37,879 bases of DNA from Opitutaceae bacterium (GTDB taxonomy: Bacteria > Verrucomicrobiota > Verrucomicrobiia > Opitutales > Opitutaceae), in the NCBI GenBank assembly GCA_028281165.1, contig JANQKI010000070.1, positions 1-37,879 on the forward strand, read 5' to 3'. The first letter of the stretch is position 1, and each line of letters begins with the position of its first letter. A program made the translations under genes and the position numbers. The notes beneath the pieces were generated by a model. That model saw only the letters and a program-made list of their open reading frames with translations. It was not told where the DNA came from and made no database searches. Below are positions 7,527 through 15,765 of this stretch, piece after piece.

Positions 7527-8768
7527 TCAAATGGGAATCTCGATGCTGAACGTCGCTCCCTGGTCCAGTTCGCTGGATACTCTGAGCTTCCCGGAATGGT
7601 TTTTCTCGATGATCGATTTGCAGAGAGCCAAGCCTTGTCCCGATCCGATGCCGTTTTTTCGACTGCTATAAGTTTGCTTGAAAATAAGAGCTTGTTCCTC
7701 TTGCCTAATCCCAACTCCTGTATCCATAATTTCTATTAACACTGCGTTTCCCGTCTTTCGAGAGCTGATCCGTATCGTCGCTTCAGCCTGGGAGTCTCGT
7801 TCCAATTTTCGCTTAATCGATCGTATTGCGTTTACGATGACATTAAGTAGTACTTGGTTTATCTGATCGCTATGACAGTTGACTAGAGGCAGGTCGTCTT
7901 CGAGATTGGTATTCGTTTCGATCTTCTCAATCCATTCCTGCCGACAGATGAGCAGAGTTGCTTCGATCATCTCATTAATCGAAACGGGAGATTTGCCTTC
8001 TCTCTTTGCAAGCGCGAAAGCGCGTAGCGCGGCCACGATTCTGCTAGCATTGCTCACGTTTGCCTTCGATTGCTCCAGTGTCTCCCTCGTTTCTGCTATT
8101 ACTTCCTCTAGAGCGTCACAATTGCTTATCAAGTCTCCATTTTGAGTTGGCTGCGAACCTTCGACTTCTCTATTTTCCAAGGCCTGACCGAGTGAGTTTG
8201 TCAGTCGGCGGATCGATGATTCGAGAAACTCCAAGTCATATTGCAAGCACTGCATCGGCGTATTAAACTCATGAGCAATACTCGCTGTCAGGCGGCCAAT
8301 AGTCTCCATCTTGCGAGCGAGATTTAATTCGAGCTCTATTTGTTTTCGCTCCTCTTCTGCTGCTTTGCTGGCAGTCAAATCTCGACAGAGAATAGTAAGA
8401 ATCTTTGCGGCTGAATCCCCTTCAATCGAAGCATTGACCAATGCCATGGCAGGGAAGGGGGAACCGGTTTTCGGATGTATTTCAATTTCGCCCCGCCAAT
8501 CATCCCCATCGTTCATTTGCGAGAAGGTTTCTTCAATAGTTTGTTGTGATCCGTTTGATAGGAAGTTATTCCAAACTTCATTCTCCCAGGAAGCAAGGTT
8601 TTGCAACTGAAGCATATTCCTTGCTGCTGGATTAAGATACAGTATCCGGAAACTCGGATAAACGATTATAGCGATATGATTTCGCATATGCTCAGGCAAC
8701 CTTTGCAATGAGCTAGCAATGATACGCTGATCTGCAGCATGTCCCGTTTCTTGAGCAACTTTTGACAT
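7527..8768 (-). CDS. PAS-domain histidine kinase
   Basis: 413 residues, soluble. The N-terminal PAS domain (about 25-135) runs from IAIIVYPSFRILYLNPAARNML to ILTILCRDLTASK. A coiled-coil linker (EEERKQIELELNLARKMETIGRL) leads to HisKA, with H166 in TASIAHEFNTPMQ. The HATPase domain is complete: NVIVNAIRSI, DTGVGI, and GSGQGLALCKSIIE. The E-F-N-T-P signature and domain layout match the kinase at 5812-7101, so the two are probably paralogues with different PAS sensors. It starts the third transcription unit of the island and is followed by the PAS-only gene. No cognate DNA-binding regulator lies nearby. Confidence 0.93.
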   Translation of the reverse strand: MSKVAQETGHAADQRIIASSLQRLPEHMRNHIAIIVYPSFRILYLNPAARNMLQLQNLASWENEVWNNFLSNGSQQTIEETFSQMNDGDDWRGEIEIHPKTGSPFPAMALVNASIEGDSAAKILTILCRDLTASKAAEEERKQIELELNLARKMETIGRLTASIAHEFNTPMQCLQYDLEFLESSIRRLTNSLGQALENREVEGSQPTQNGDLISNCDALEEVIAETRETLEQSKANVSNASRIVAALRAFALAKREGKSPVSINEMIEATLLICRQEWIEKIETNTNLEDDLPLVNCHSDQINQVLLNVIVNAIRSIKRKLERDSQAEATIRISSRKTGNAVLIEIMDTGVGIRQEEQALIFKQTYSSRKNGIGSGQGLALCKSIIEKNHSGKLRVSSELDQGATFSIEIPI

Positions 8769-8881
8769 AGTTGAAATTGGATACAGTATTCATCCTCACA
8801 TCGACCAATTTAAGCCAATTCTAAGTGTTTGGGATGCAAGTTCGGTCTAAAACCTTTCTGCGAAGAAACGTTAAAATTCTT

Positions 8882-10159
8882 TCATCGGCTTTTTACGTAA
8901 GGAATGGTCATTGGACCCTCAGGAAGGAGGGCTATTGGCGCGTCCTTGCCAATCTTTTCTAGCTCCGCTTCAATCGCTTCACGAATGTCGTGAATCGGTT
9001 CAATGTGTCCTTTTCGGACGGCTTCGTCGTCCAGCTCGCTAAATAGCTGTATCCGATTTTTCAGGAGAATCTGCACAAGTTTCTGCGTTTGCCATTGATC
9101 GATCTCCTTGAAACCAGGCTGTCGAATGGCTTCAATAGCCTCTTCTGCTGAGGCGAAGCGATAAAGCTGATCTTTGAAGGCTCCGTGTTCCGGTATACCG
9201 TCATTGCATCGGCCGGCTGCAATGATCAATCCTCCCGGTTTAGCGATTTGGAAGGCCGCTGCCATTCCTTTGACAGTTTGGTATAGATTTAGGTCTAGGG
9301 GATAGCCGCTGTTGGTGGTTACGACAATTGGGAAGGAGTCTTCAACGCTGACCATGGCTGTATCCTTGGAAAAACGACAACCGTTCTCATGAGCTTCAAT
9401 TATGTCACCACAGAAAAAGGACGTTATCTCGTAATTGACGTTCAAGGTAACGTTGACGAGAAAATCGACCGGCAGCAACGATCCTGCTGCTCGTACGTGC
9501 TCTTGAGTTGGATTGTCGTCCAGAATGCCCCATATGCTTTTAGGGTGGGCGATATTGCCATACCCATGATACTCCATGATCGCATCGAGATTTGCCGCGC
9601 CAGGAAAAACCGCTTTGTAGCCTCCTGAAAATCCTGCCATGAAATGGGGCTCGATGAACCCCATCAGAATACGCCTATCCGCTTCCACGTAGTGCCTATT
9701 AAAGTACACGTCGTATCCGAACGGAGAGGTGCCGGCCTTGGCCATGGTATCGTAGTCCTGGGCGTTGTGATTCACGATGCGATAATTGGCGACCACGCTT
9801 TCGCCGACCATTCGCTCAAGTTCTTCTTTTGTATTGCCGCGATGGGTACCGGTGCCGACAATGATCGTAAAATTTTCCGCTGCCACATGCTCTAGCTCCC
9901 TGAAGACCCATGGCAGTAGACGATGGCTGGGAAGCGCTCGGGTAATGTCGGGTATGACTATCGCCACCGTTTCTTCTGCCGAAATCGCTTCTTTAAGAGG
10001 CTTCGATCCATAGGGGTGTCGAACCGCTTCTTGAAAGGAGGCTGCTTCATCAGGCAGCCCTTCGATAAAACGAGGACGCAGAACCTTGGTATTCAGGCCT
10101 TGGATATCAAACTCAAGGCCGGTTTCGCCGTATTCCAGTTTAAGCGTCGCCCCACTCAT
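8882..10159 (-). CDS. larA: LarA-family nickel-pincer racemase/epimerase
   Basis: 425 residues, the usual length for LarA. Lactate racemase from Lactiplantibacillus plantarum carries a covalently bound nickel-pincer nucleotide on K184 and uses H108, H174 and H200. The equivalents are present at a constant offset of two: H106 in GTGTHRGNT, H172 and K182 in IEPHFMAGFSGGYKAVFPG, and H198 in MEYHGYG. The DITRALP block of the N-terminal domain is also present. The cofactor-assembly genes larB, larC and larE are not in the window. Family members act on several 2-hydroxy acids, so D/L-lactate is only one candidate; sugar acids are possible given the neighbours. It lies 9 bases downstream of the nitroreductase gene, suggesting one operon. 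Family membership is firm, substrate is not. Confidence 0.92.
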   Translation of the reverse strand: MSGATLKLEYGETGLEFDIQGLNTKVLRPRFIEGLPDEAASFQEAVRHPYGSKPLKEAISAEETVAIVIPDITRALPSHRLLPWVFRELEHVAAENFTIIVGTGTHRGNTKEELERMVGESVVANYRIVNHNAQDYDTMAKAGTSPFGYDVYFNRHYVEADRRILMGFIEPHFMAGFSGGYKAVFPGAANLDAIMEYHGYGNIAHPKSIWGILDDNPTQEHVRAAGSLLPVDFLVNVTLNVNYEITSFFCGDIIEAHENGCRFSKDTAMVSVEDSFPIVVTTNSGYPLDLNLYQTVKGMAAAFQIAKPGGLIIAAGRCNDGIPEHGAFKDQLYRFASAEEAIEAIRQPGFKEIDQWQTQKLVQILLKNRIQLFSELDDEAVRKGHIEPIHDIREAIEAELEKIGKDAPIALLPEGPMTIPYVKSR

Positions 10160-10168
10160 ATGACCCGT

Positions 10169-10819
10169 TTAGATAATCTCGACTACGTCGTCCTGTTCGT
10201 ACCTCACTTTCGGCAAACTGGCGTACTTGTCAGACGCGTCACGATAGCCCAAAGCGCAGCCGAGAACCGAGTGGCAGCCTTTTTCCTCGAGACCGAGAAT
10301 TTTGTCATAGTCGTCTGGGGAGATGCCTTCCATGGGACAAGCGTCAATCCCAAGCAGAGCCGCCAAGGCCATCAGCTGACCAATGGCGATGTAAACTTGG
10401 TGAGTCGACCAAGCGTCTACCCATCCTTCGGTGCTAGCTTTGTCTACAAATCCTCCAGCAAAGTCGCGATAGCCGCTCAGCGATTCGGTCGTCACGCCCC
10501 GAACTTCGGCCATGCGATTAATGAATCGATCTACGCTAGGCCCAGCAAAGCCTTTCTCTATCGCCAGCACTATCATGTGCGAGCAATCCTTGGGTTGCGT
10601 TTGCCCCCAGGAAATTTCGGGCAGCTTGTCCTTTATCGCCTGGTCGGCGATTATGAAGAATTTCCAAGGCTGAAGTCCGAAGGAGGAGGGGGTTAATACC
10701 AACGATTCGATTAGCGTGTTGATCTGATCTTCTGGAATCTTCTTGCTGGCATCGAATACCTTGGTCGCGTAGCGCCAATTCAGGCTCTCGATGAGTTGTT
10801 CATTGCTTAGGCTGTTCAT
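10169..10819 (-). CDS. NAD(P)H-dependent nitroreductase-family oxidoreductase
   Basis: 216 residues of the FMN-dependent nitroreductase (NfsB-like) family. The N-terminal RYATKVFD block, the LTPSSFGLQPWKFFII FMN-binding block and the GIDACPMEGISPDDY block are all typical. The last carries the common active-site-loop motif near the C-terminus and is followed by a GYRD segment. Such proteins are cytoplasmic flavin homodimers that transfer hydride from NAD(P)H to nitro compounds, quinones or related acceptors. The natural substrate is unknown. It is directly followed by the larA-type gene (9-base gap), while the upstream 177 bases carry a strong palindrome but no obvious promoter. Confidence 0.92.
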   Translation of the reverse strand: MNSLSNEQLIESLNWRYATKVFDASKKIPEDQINTLIESLVLTPSSFGLQPWKFFIIADQAIKDKLPEISWGQTQPKDCSHMIVLAIEKGFAGPSVDRFINRMAEVRGVTTESLSGYRDFAGGFVDKASTEGWVDAWSTHQVYIAIGQLMALAALLGIDACPMEGISPDDYDKILGLEEKGCHSVLGCALGYRDASDKYASLPKVRYEQDDVVEII

Positions 10820-10931
10820 AGTCGAAAGATCTTTAGTAAATGGTTGGCGTAATGTTCACCACACCAGATACGTGAAAGCGAAGACGAGGCAACGCCATAG
10901 TTTGCGACGATTTCGCGAGCCGATTGTGTAG

Positions 10932-10952
10932 CGGCGCGTTTAAAACGCGCCG
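10932..10952. repeat. Perfect 10-bp-arm palindrome (REP-like or structured RNA)
   Basis: CGGCGCGTTT, one central A, then AAACGCGCCG: two perfectly complementary 10-base arms. It lies between the stop of the aldolase gene and the start of the nitroreductase gene, both on the minus strand. No T-tract follows on either strand, so it is not a standard intrinsic terminator. A REP-type intergenic repeat or a two-fold protein-binding site fits better. Confidence 0.6.
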
Positions 10953-10996
10953 AAATAGAAATTGGACTTTTAACATAATCGTATCCAAAAAATAGA

Positions 10997-11929
10997 TTAG
11001 TTAGGAGGATTATCCACTTGCGCCAATCTCGCTCCGTCTTCTGAAATGCCTACCTTCTCTAGCAACGCGCTTCGCTGTTTGGCAGACAGCGGTAGCAGCG
11101 GCGGCAAAACGTCAGCCCAACTGTCGTTTCCGTGTAGTTTTTGTAGCAATACCTTTACGGCAGGAACGAGTGGGAAGCCCGCGATGGCCTGACGAATTGA
11201 TAGAGCTTCCTCTTGCCACTTCTCAGTTTGGCTATTTGCAACAGCTTTCCATACTTTCCCAGCTAGCGAACAAGTCAGATTTACCGTTGCCGAAATGCAG
11301 CCCGCGAATCCGTTTTTTCGAGCCTCTAGCACCGTTCCTTCGCTGCTTGGGAAAACGGCGAATCCGTGACACCTTTCAACCAGGGCTTTGGAGTAGTCCA
11401 AATCTCCAGAACTATCCTTCAACCCCACTACAGTTTCGGGAAACGATGCGTAGAGCCGCTCTACCAGTGTCGTGGAAAAAGCGATACCTGTGAGTTGAGG
11501 AAAATTGTAGAGATAGATTTTCAGACGATCCTCTCCGATGCTTTCAATGATTCTGGAAAAATACGAGAAAAGACCCTCGTCGCTTACCGGCTTGTAGTAG
11601 AAAGGCGGAAGTATCAATTGGCCTGCGAAGCCAAGTTCCAGCGCGTGTTGCGTTAATGAAATCGTGTCTTCAAGCGAACAGCCACCCGTTCCCACCATCA
11701 TGCTGCCCATCGGCAAGTCGCTCGACGCGACCGCGCTCATCAACGCCCGACGTTTCTCGAATGCAAGTGAATTAGCCTCCCCTGTCGTACCCAGCGCGTT
11801 GATACCATCGCATCCATGGTCCAACAGCCAATGGCAGTGCTCTATGTAAACAGAAGCATCGATATCGCCCTTTGAATTCAACGGTGTTGCGGCAGCAGCA
11901 ATAACGCCTGAGAGAGTAGTTGGTTGCAT
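10997..11929 (-). CDS. DapA-superfamily aldolase, probably acting on a 2-keto sugar acid
   Basis: 310 residues from the ATG at 11929, which has GAGG 9 bases upstream; the frame is open further out to 12025 but that extension resembles nothing in the family. The (beta/alpha)8 class I aldolase signatures are clear: GTTGE at 47-51, Y141 in YLYNFPQLTG, Schiff-base K171 in VVGLKDSSGD. In true dihydrodipicolinate synthase the motif is YNVPSRTG, whose arginine binds the substrate carboxylate; here that position is leucine. YNFPxLTG is typical of 2-keto-3-deoxy sugar-acid aldolases such as YagE. A sugar-acid aldolase is therefore more likely than a lysine-pathway enzyme, in keeping with the UxaA-type dehydratase elsewhere in the window. 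It stands apart from the nitroreductase gene by 177 bases. Confidence 0.88.
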   Translation of the reverse strand: MQPTTLSGVIAAAATPLNSKGDIDASVYIEHCHWLLDHGCDGINALGTTGEANSLAFEKRRALMSAVASSDLPMGSMMVGTGGCSLEDTISLTQHALELGFAGQLILPPFYYKPVSDEGLFSYFSRIIESIGEDRLKIYLYNFPQLTGIAFSTTLVERLYASFPETVVGLKDSSGDLDYSKALVERCHGFAVFPSSEGTVLEARKNGFAGCISATVNLTCSLAGKVWKAVANSQTEKWQEEALSIRQAIAGFPLVPAVKVLLQKLHGNDSWADVLPPLLPLSAKQRSALLEKVGISEDGARLAQVDNPPN

Positions 11930-12046
11930 GAAGTCCAGCCTCGATTTTCTTTTGCTTGAGGCAACGACTTTTTCGCTCGAAGTCTGTCCAAGCCTCTGTT
12001 TGAACATCCCAAAATTTGCTAGCATTTAGCGACTGACGAGCAATCC

Positions 12047-12490
12047 ATGCGTTACCAACTTGAACTCGATATCGAACTGCCACGAGAATGCGTCATCGAG
12101 TTGTTCCTCGACGCCCAGAATCTCTCGAAATGGCAGCCGGACCTTGTCAGCTTCGAGCATATCGAAGGTGTTGAGGCGCGTAGAGTTGGAGCCAAGTCAA
12201 GGCAGGTTCACAAGATGGGAAAGCGCGAGGTTGAGATGATAGAGACCATTACCACTCACAATTATCCGGAAGAATTCTCCGCGACCTATGAAGCGGACAG
12301 CGTCTGGAATCTCATCGAGAACCGTTTCGTCGATGTCGGCCAGCGCAAGACCAACTGGATCCTCGATTCGGAATTCAAATGCTCGGGCATAATGAGGATC
12401 GTAGCCTTCTTGATGCCTGGCATTTTAAAAAACAGACGTTTACCTTTATGAAAACGGTTCAAGGAGTTTGCCGAAAACGCAGACAGCTGA
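12047..12490 (+). pseudogene. SRPBCC (START/Bet v1-like) family gene with two compensating frameshifts
   Basis: The first 134 codons give a typical polyketide-cyclase/SRPBCC protein (MRYQLELDIELPRECVIELF, LSKWQPDL, AFLMPG), stopping at TGA 12449-12451. The family normally ends in a MPG.FKKQT..FM..FK.FAE helix. That helix is present but split between frames: HFKKQTFTFMK is read one frame away from 12421, then KRFKEFAENADS resumes in the original frame from 12452 and stops at 12488-12490. One missing base near 12420-12427 and one extra A in the run at 12451-12454 explain both shifts. Either the gene is a recent pseudogene with a shortened product, or these are homopolymer sequencing errors. Such proteins bind hydrophobic ligands; the ligand here is unknown. 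Confidence 0.8.
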
Positions 12491-12632
12491 GATTGGGATA
12501 CAGGTGGACAGTAGAGAGAGATGCTGTTCGAGAGCCAAATTCACTGGCGTTGCGGAACTTTTGGAATTTCCAATCTCAATAAATAAATAATTTCGAATAA
12601 CATTAATTACCTAACTCACAACACTACTTAGC

Positions 12633-12929
12633 ATGAAATTCATGGTTACTTGGCAACTCTACGAAGGTAAGCTTCATGACACCTTGGCCCTCTTTTCTCA
12701 AATGACTCCCGAGCAGGAAGCTGAAAGCATGGGGGAAGACATAAAGATAGAAGGACGCTGGCATAACTTGGTTAGCGGCGAAGGCGTTGCGATTGTCGAG
12801 TCAGATTCTGCCGAGGCCGTTTCAGCCTATTGCTTGCAGTGGAACAAGTATATGGACTTGCAGATTGCTGTTGTTGTGGACGATGAGCAATGTCGCGCAT
12901 TGGGCAGGAAAATGGCTGCTGAAGACTAG
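12633..12929 (+). CDS. DUF3303 family protein
   Basis: A 98-residue small cytoplasmic protein matching the DUF3303 pattern: it begins MKFMVTWQLYEGK, has an FSQMTPEQEAESMG segment, the IKIEGRWHNLVSGEGVAIVESD core, and ends with an aspartate-rich strand (VVVDDEQCRALG). The fold is a dimeric alpha/beta-barrel-like ferredoxin type; the function is unknown. It follows the broken SRPBCC gene by about 140 bases on the same strand and ends just before a likely terminator, so it may be transcribed alone or with that gene. Confidence 0.85.
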   Translation: MKFMVTWQLYEGKLHDTLALFSQMTPEQEAESMGEDIKIEGRWHNLVSGEGVAIVESDSAEAVSAYCLQWNKYMDLQIAVVVDDEQCRALGRKMAAED

Positions 12930-12932
12930 TCC

Positions 12933-12968
12933 GGCTTCCGCCTATTCGTTCAGGGCGGCCTCATTTTT
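12933..12968 (+). terminator. Likely Rho-independent terminator after the DUF3303 gene
   Basis: A CCGCC (12938-12942) / GGCGG (12954-12958) stem with an 11-base loop is followed by CCTCA and a run of seven T at 12964-12970. The stem is short, though GG/CC outside it can lengthen it across a small bulge. Confidence 0.5.
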
Positions 12969-13058
12969 TTAGAGCCGTCTGCCCATTTCAGTCGGTAAGA
13001 AAGCTCGCTTTCGCTTGAGTTGAGCGTGGTTCGATGTATTTTCCTTCGGTCAAAAACG

Positions 13059-15611
13059 ATGGGAATGGTTTATCGCGTATTGATCTGTCTCCTTGCGCTA
13101 AGCTCGGTTTCTCGCTCCTTTGCTGAAGAGGAGCATTGGGCTTATCGACTTCCTCAAAATGAGGAAGTACCGAAGGTCTCGTCGACGGCTTGGCAGACTA
13201 ACCCGATCGATGCCTTTGTTTTCAAGCGCCTGAAAGCCAATGGATTGGAACCAAATCCAGCAGCTTCAAAACTCGCATTGATTCGAAGAGCGTACTATGA
13301 TCTTGTCGGTCTTCCTCCCTCTCCCGAAGAAGTTAGATCCTTTCTGCAGAACGGCTCTCCCGATGCATGTGAGCGTCTGATCGAGGATTTGCTAGCTTCG
13401 CCCCACTATGGCGAGAAATGGGGGCGGCACTGGCTGGATTTGGTCCGCTGGGCGGAATCGAATGGCTACGAGCGAGATTCGACGAAGCCGATGGCCTGGA
13501 AATATCGAGACTACGTGATCAATGCCTTCAATCAGGATAAGCCGTTCAATCAATTCATTTTAGAACAACTGGCAGGTGATGTGATTGAAAATCCAACTAC
13601 GGAAAGCTTGGTGGCGACAGGCATTTATCGACTTGGTCTTTGGGACGACGAACCCGCCGACAAGGAACTTTCCGAGTACGAGTATTATGATGATATTGTG
13701 AATACGTTTTCGCGAACATTTCTGGCGACTAGCATGAGCTGCGCTCGTTGCCACGATCACAAGGTAGACCCCTTCACGGCCAAAGATTACTATTCTATGG
13801 TGGCCTTTGTTCGAGACATACGCATCCCTTATCGGAGCAGGGAGGCTCGCGATTTTCTCATCCAGGATGTAGCTTCTAAAAAGCAGGACCTTCTAGGAGT
13901 AGATCTGCAGGAAATTAAGAAAAACGTCATTGGATTTCGATTACAGCAATGGGATAGAAGTAGCGATATCGTCAACAGCAATGCGGAAACTGCTCCCACG
14001 ATCGGCAATATAAAATACGGTTTTGATGGCTATTTCTGGGACTCGGACACCTTTGACGAAATAGTCGATGAATATTTCGATTTCGTTGGCAGTCTAGAAT
14101 CTGGTCCGGTTGTTTTGCCAAGTCGGATTGCTGCTGTTTCTCGTTCCTTAGATGCCGAAGCCTTTGCCTTGGAGTTTCAATGGATGGCGCCCGAGTCCGG
14201 CGAGTACCTCTTCGAGATCGCCTTCCAAGGAGCAGGAGCTATCTACGTCGATGAAAAGCTTATCTTCACTAAAAACGGCCCTAACCGGATAACGGGTAGC
14301 CATGCCCTTCAAGTTGAAGCGGGCGCCACTCCGGTTCGCATTCTCGTCAGTCATCCGAAGGAAATTGAAATCCGTTTCGATTTTGCCGGGACCAGCCATA
14401 AAGGAACTCTGGTCGATTCCGAATCCTGGAAAATGCAAAGCAAACGTATCCAGGAATTGGTGAAAAACGATGATCCGAATGCTTCGGATAGCGACCTTCT
14501 GGTCGCCATTCGCGAAGCTCGGGGCAAAGAGGTCTCGGAACGAGAAAAATATGACGAGCTTAGCGCGCGCTATAAGGAAGAGATGATTCTGGGCGTTTCC
14601 GACGAAAAGGAAAAGAAGCCCAATCACATTCTCGAGCGTGGCAATACTCATCTTATAGGCGATCCTGTGGAGCGGGCTTTCCCTGCCGTTTTGTTGAGTT
14701 CTGAAGAGACGTATTTGGATGCTCAAGACGATCATCCGAGGTTGGCTTTGGCCAAGTGGATAGCCAGCGAGCAGAATCCGTTAACCGCCAGAGTTGCAGT
14801 TAATCGCATTTGGCAGCATCACTTTGGTCGTGGGCTAGTGCGTAGCAGCGACGAATTTGGCGGCTTAGGCGAAGAGCCCACTCATCCTGAGTTGCTGGAC
14901 TGGCTGGCAAAAGAGTTTATCGATAGTGGATGGAGCTTTAAGTCGATGCACCGATTGATGATGACTTCCCAGACCTATCGAATGTCGTCGCGAGCCAATG
15001 AATACGCTCTAAACAAGGATCCGCTTAACGACTTTTTCTGGCGATTCGATATGCGCCGACTCACCGCCGAAGAGTTGCGCGACTCCGTTTTGGCGGTTAC
15101 CGATTCGTTGGATTTAACTTTAGGCGGTGAAAGTGTCTTTCCTAAGCTCACCGAGGAAGTACTGGCCACTGCTTCGCGGCCGCGTAGTCGTTGGGATCTC
15201 GATGCAGGTCCCGAACATCAAAATCGGCGTAGTCTCTACACCTTTACGCGGCGTTCCCTTTTGGACCCTAATCTATCGTTGTTCGATATGGCGGATACGG
15301 ATTTCTCCTGCTCCGTCAGATTCAATACGACGGTTCCTGCCCAAGCCTTGGCCCTGATGAACAGTTCCTTTATCAGCGAGCAAGCGGAACGCTTTGCGGG
15401 TGTCATTCATCAGCCAGGCCAAGCCCTTCAAAGTTCTGTTGTAAACGCGTTCATGAAAGTCGCCGGCCGAGAACCTGATCCAGAGGAGATTCAAGTTGGG
15501 CTCGACTTAATCGCCTCTTTGCGAAATGATCTAGGCTATACCGAGAAGAGGGCAGTGGAGCGATTCGCCTTAATGATGCTCAATCTAAACGAGTTTATTT
15601 ATCTCGACTAG
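13059..15611 (+). CDS. DUF1549/DUF1553 (PSCyt2-PSD1) secreted protein with PA14-like insert
   Basis: 850 residues from the ATG at 13059; a TTG at 13020 is in frame but would only lengthen the region before a good signal peptide (VLICLLALSSVSRSFA). The DUF1549 domain (about 48-250) starts NPIDAFVFKRL and contains a CxxCH motif, C228-A-R-C231-H232, a possible c-haem site characteristic of PSCyt2. A middle part (about 375-450) has a PA14-like beta pattern (APESGEYLFEIAFQGAGAIYVDEKL). DUF1553 (about 560-830) includes NPLTARVAVNRIWQHHFGRGLV and the SFKSMHRLMMTSQTYR block. There is no N-terminal PSCyt1 cytochrome domain. These proteins abound in Planctomycetota and Verrucomicrobiota next to DUF1501 and sulfatase genes; their biochemical role is not settled. 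It is followed by the DUF1501 gene. Confidence 0.93.
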   Translation: MGMVYRVLICLLALSSVSRSFAEEEHWAYRLPQNEEVPKVSSTAWQTNPIDAFVFKRLKANGLEPNPAASKLALIRRAYYDLVGLPPSPEEVRSFLQNGSPDACERLIEDLLASPHYGEKWGRHWLDLVRWAESNGYERDSTKPMAWKYRDYVINAFNQDKPFNQFILEQLAGDVIENPTTESLVATGIYRLGLWDDEPADKELSEYEYYDDIVNTFSRTFLATSMSCARCHDHKVDPFTAKDYYSMVAFVRDIRIPYRSREARDFLIQDVASKKQDLLGVDLQEIKKNVIGFRLQQWDRSSDIVNSNAETAPTIGNIKYGFDGYFWDSDTFDEIVDEYFDFVGSLESGPVVLPSRIAAVSRSLDAEAFALEFQWMAPESGEYLFEIAFQGAGAIYVDEKLIFTKNGPNRITGSHALQVEAGATPVRILVSHPKEIEIRFDFAGTSHKGTLVDSESWKMQSKRIQELVKNDDPNASDSDLLVAIREARGKEVSEREKYDELSARYKEEMILGVSDEKEKKPNHILERGNTHLIGDPVERAFPAVLLSSEETYLDAQDDHPRLALAKWIASEQNPLTARVAVNRIWQHHFGRGLVRSSDEFGGLGEEPTHPELLDWLAKEFIDSGWSFKSMHRLMMTSQTYRMSSRANEYALNKDPLNDFFWRFDMRRLTAEELRDSVLAVTDSLDLTLGGESVFPKLTEEVLATASRPRSRWDLDAGPEHQNRRSLYTFTRRSLLDPNLSLFDMADTDFSCSVRFNTTVPAQALALMNSSFISEQAERFAGVIHQPGQALQSSVVNAFMKVAGREPDPEEIQVGLDLIASLRNDLGYTEKRAVERFALMMLNLNEFIYLD

Positions 15612-15616
15612 TTTTT

Positions 15617-15749
15617 GGAACCGCAGATGGACCCAGATATACTCAGATATTTACTAGCTTTGCCATTAAATTTTAACGCCTATTTCTATTCTCTTTAAGA
15701 TTTAATCTTTGTATTTCGTTTTTGAAAATCCGTGTCCATCTGCGGTTCT
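15617..15749. repeat. MITE-like element with 15-bp terminal inverted repeats and 10-bp CAGAT periodicity
   Basis: GAACCGCAGATGGAC at 15618-15632 is exactly complementary to GTCCATCTGCGGTTC at 15734-15748, and similarity continues a few bases inward. The left end also shows CAGAT at 15624, 15634 and 15644, an exact 10-base period. The whole piece fills the gap between the DUF1549/DUF1553 and DUF1501 genes. It contains no gene. Dispersed repeats of the accgcagatgnac type occur in the intergenic DNA of many environmental bacteria; assignment to such a family is inferred from resemblance. Confidence 0.65.
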
Positions 15750-15765
15750 AAATTCTTCAAATAAA

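Noticed and set aside
9923..10696. 257-codon plus-strand open frame opposite the LarA and nitroreductase genes
   Set aside because: It spans two well-recognised genes on the other strand, resembles no family, and is explained by codon bias of the true genes.
10997..11929. True dihydrodipicolinate synthase (dapA)
   Set aside because: The carboxylate-binding arginine of YNVPSRTG is leucine here and the motif matches sugar-acid aldolases.
14148..14735. 195-codon minus-strand open frame inside the DUF1549/DUF1553 gene
   Set aside because: Antisense shadow of a clearly coding region; no start signal or family match.
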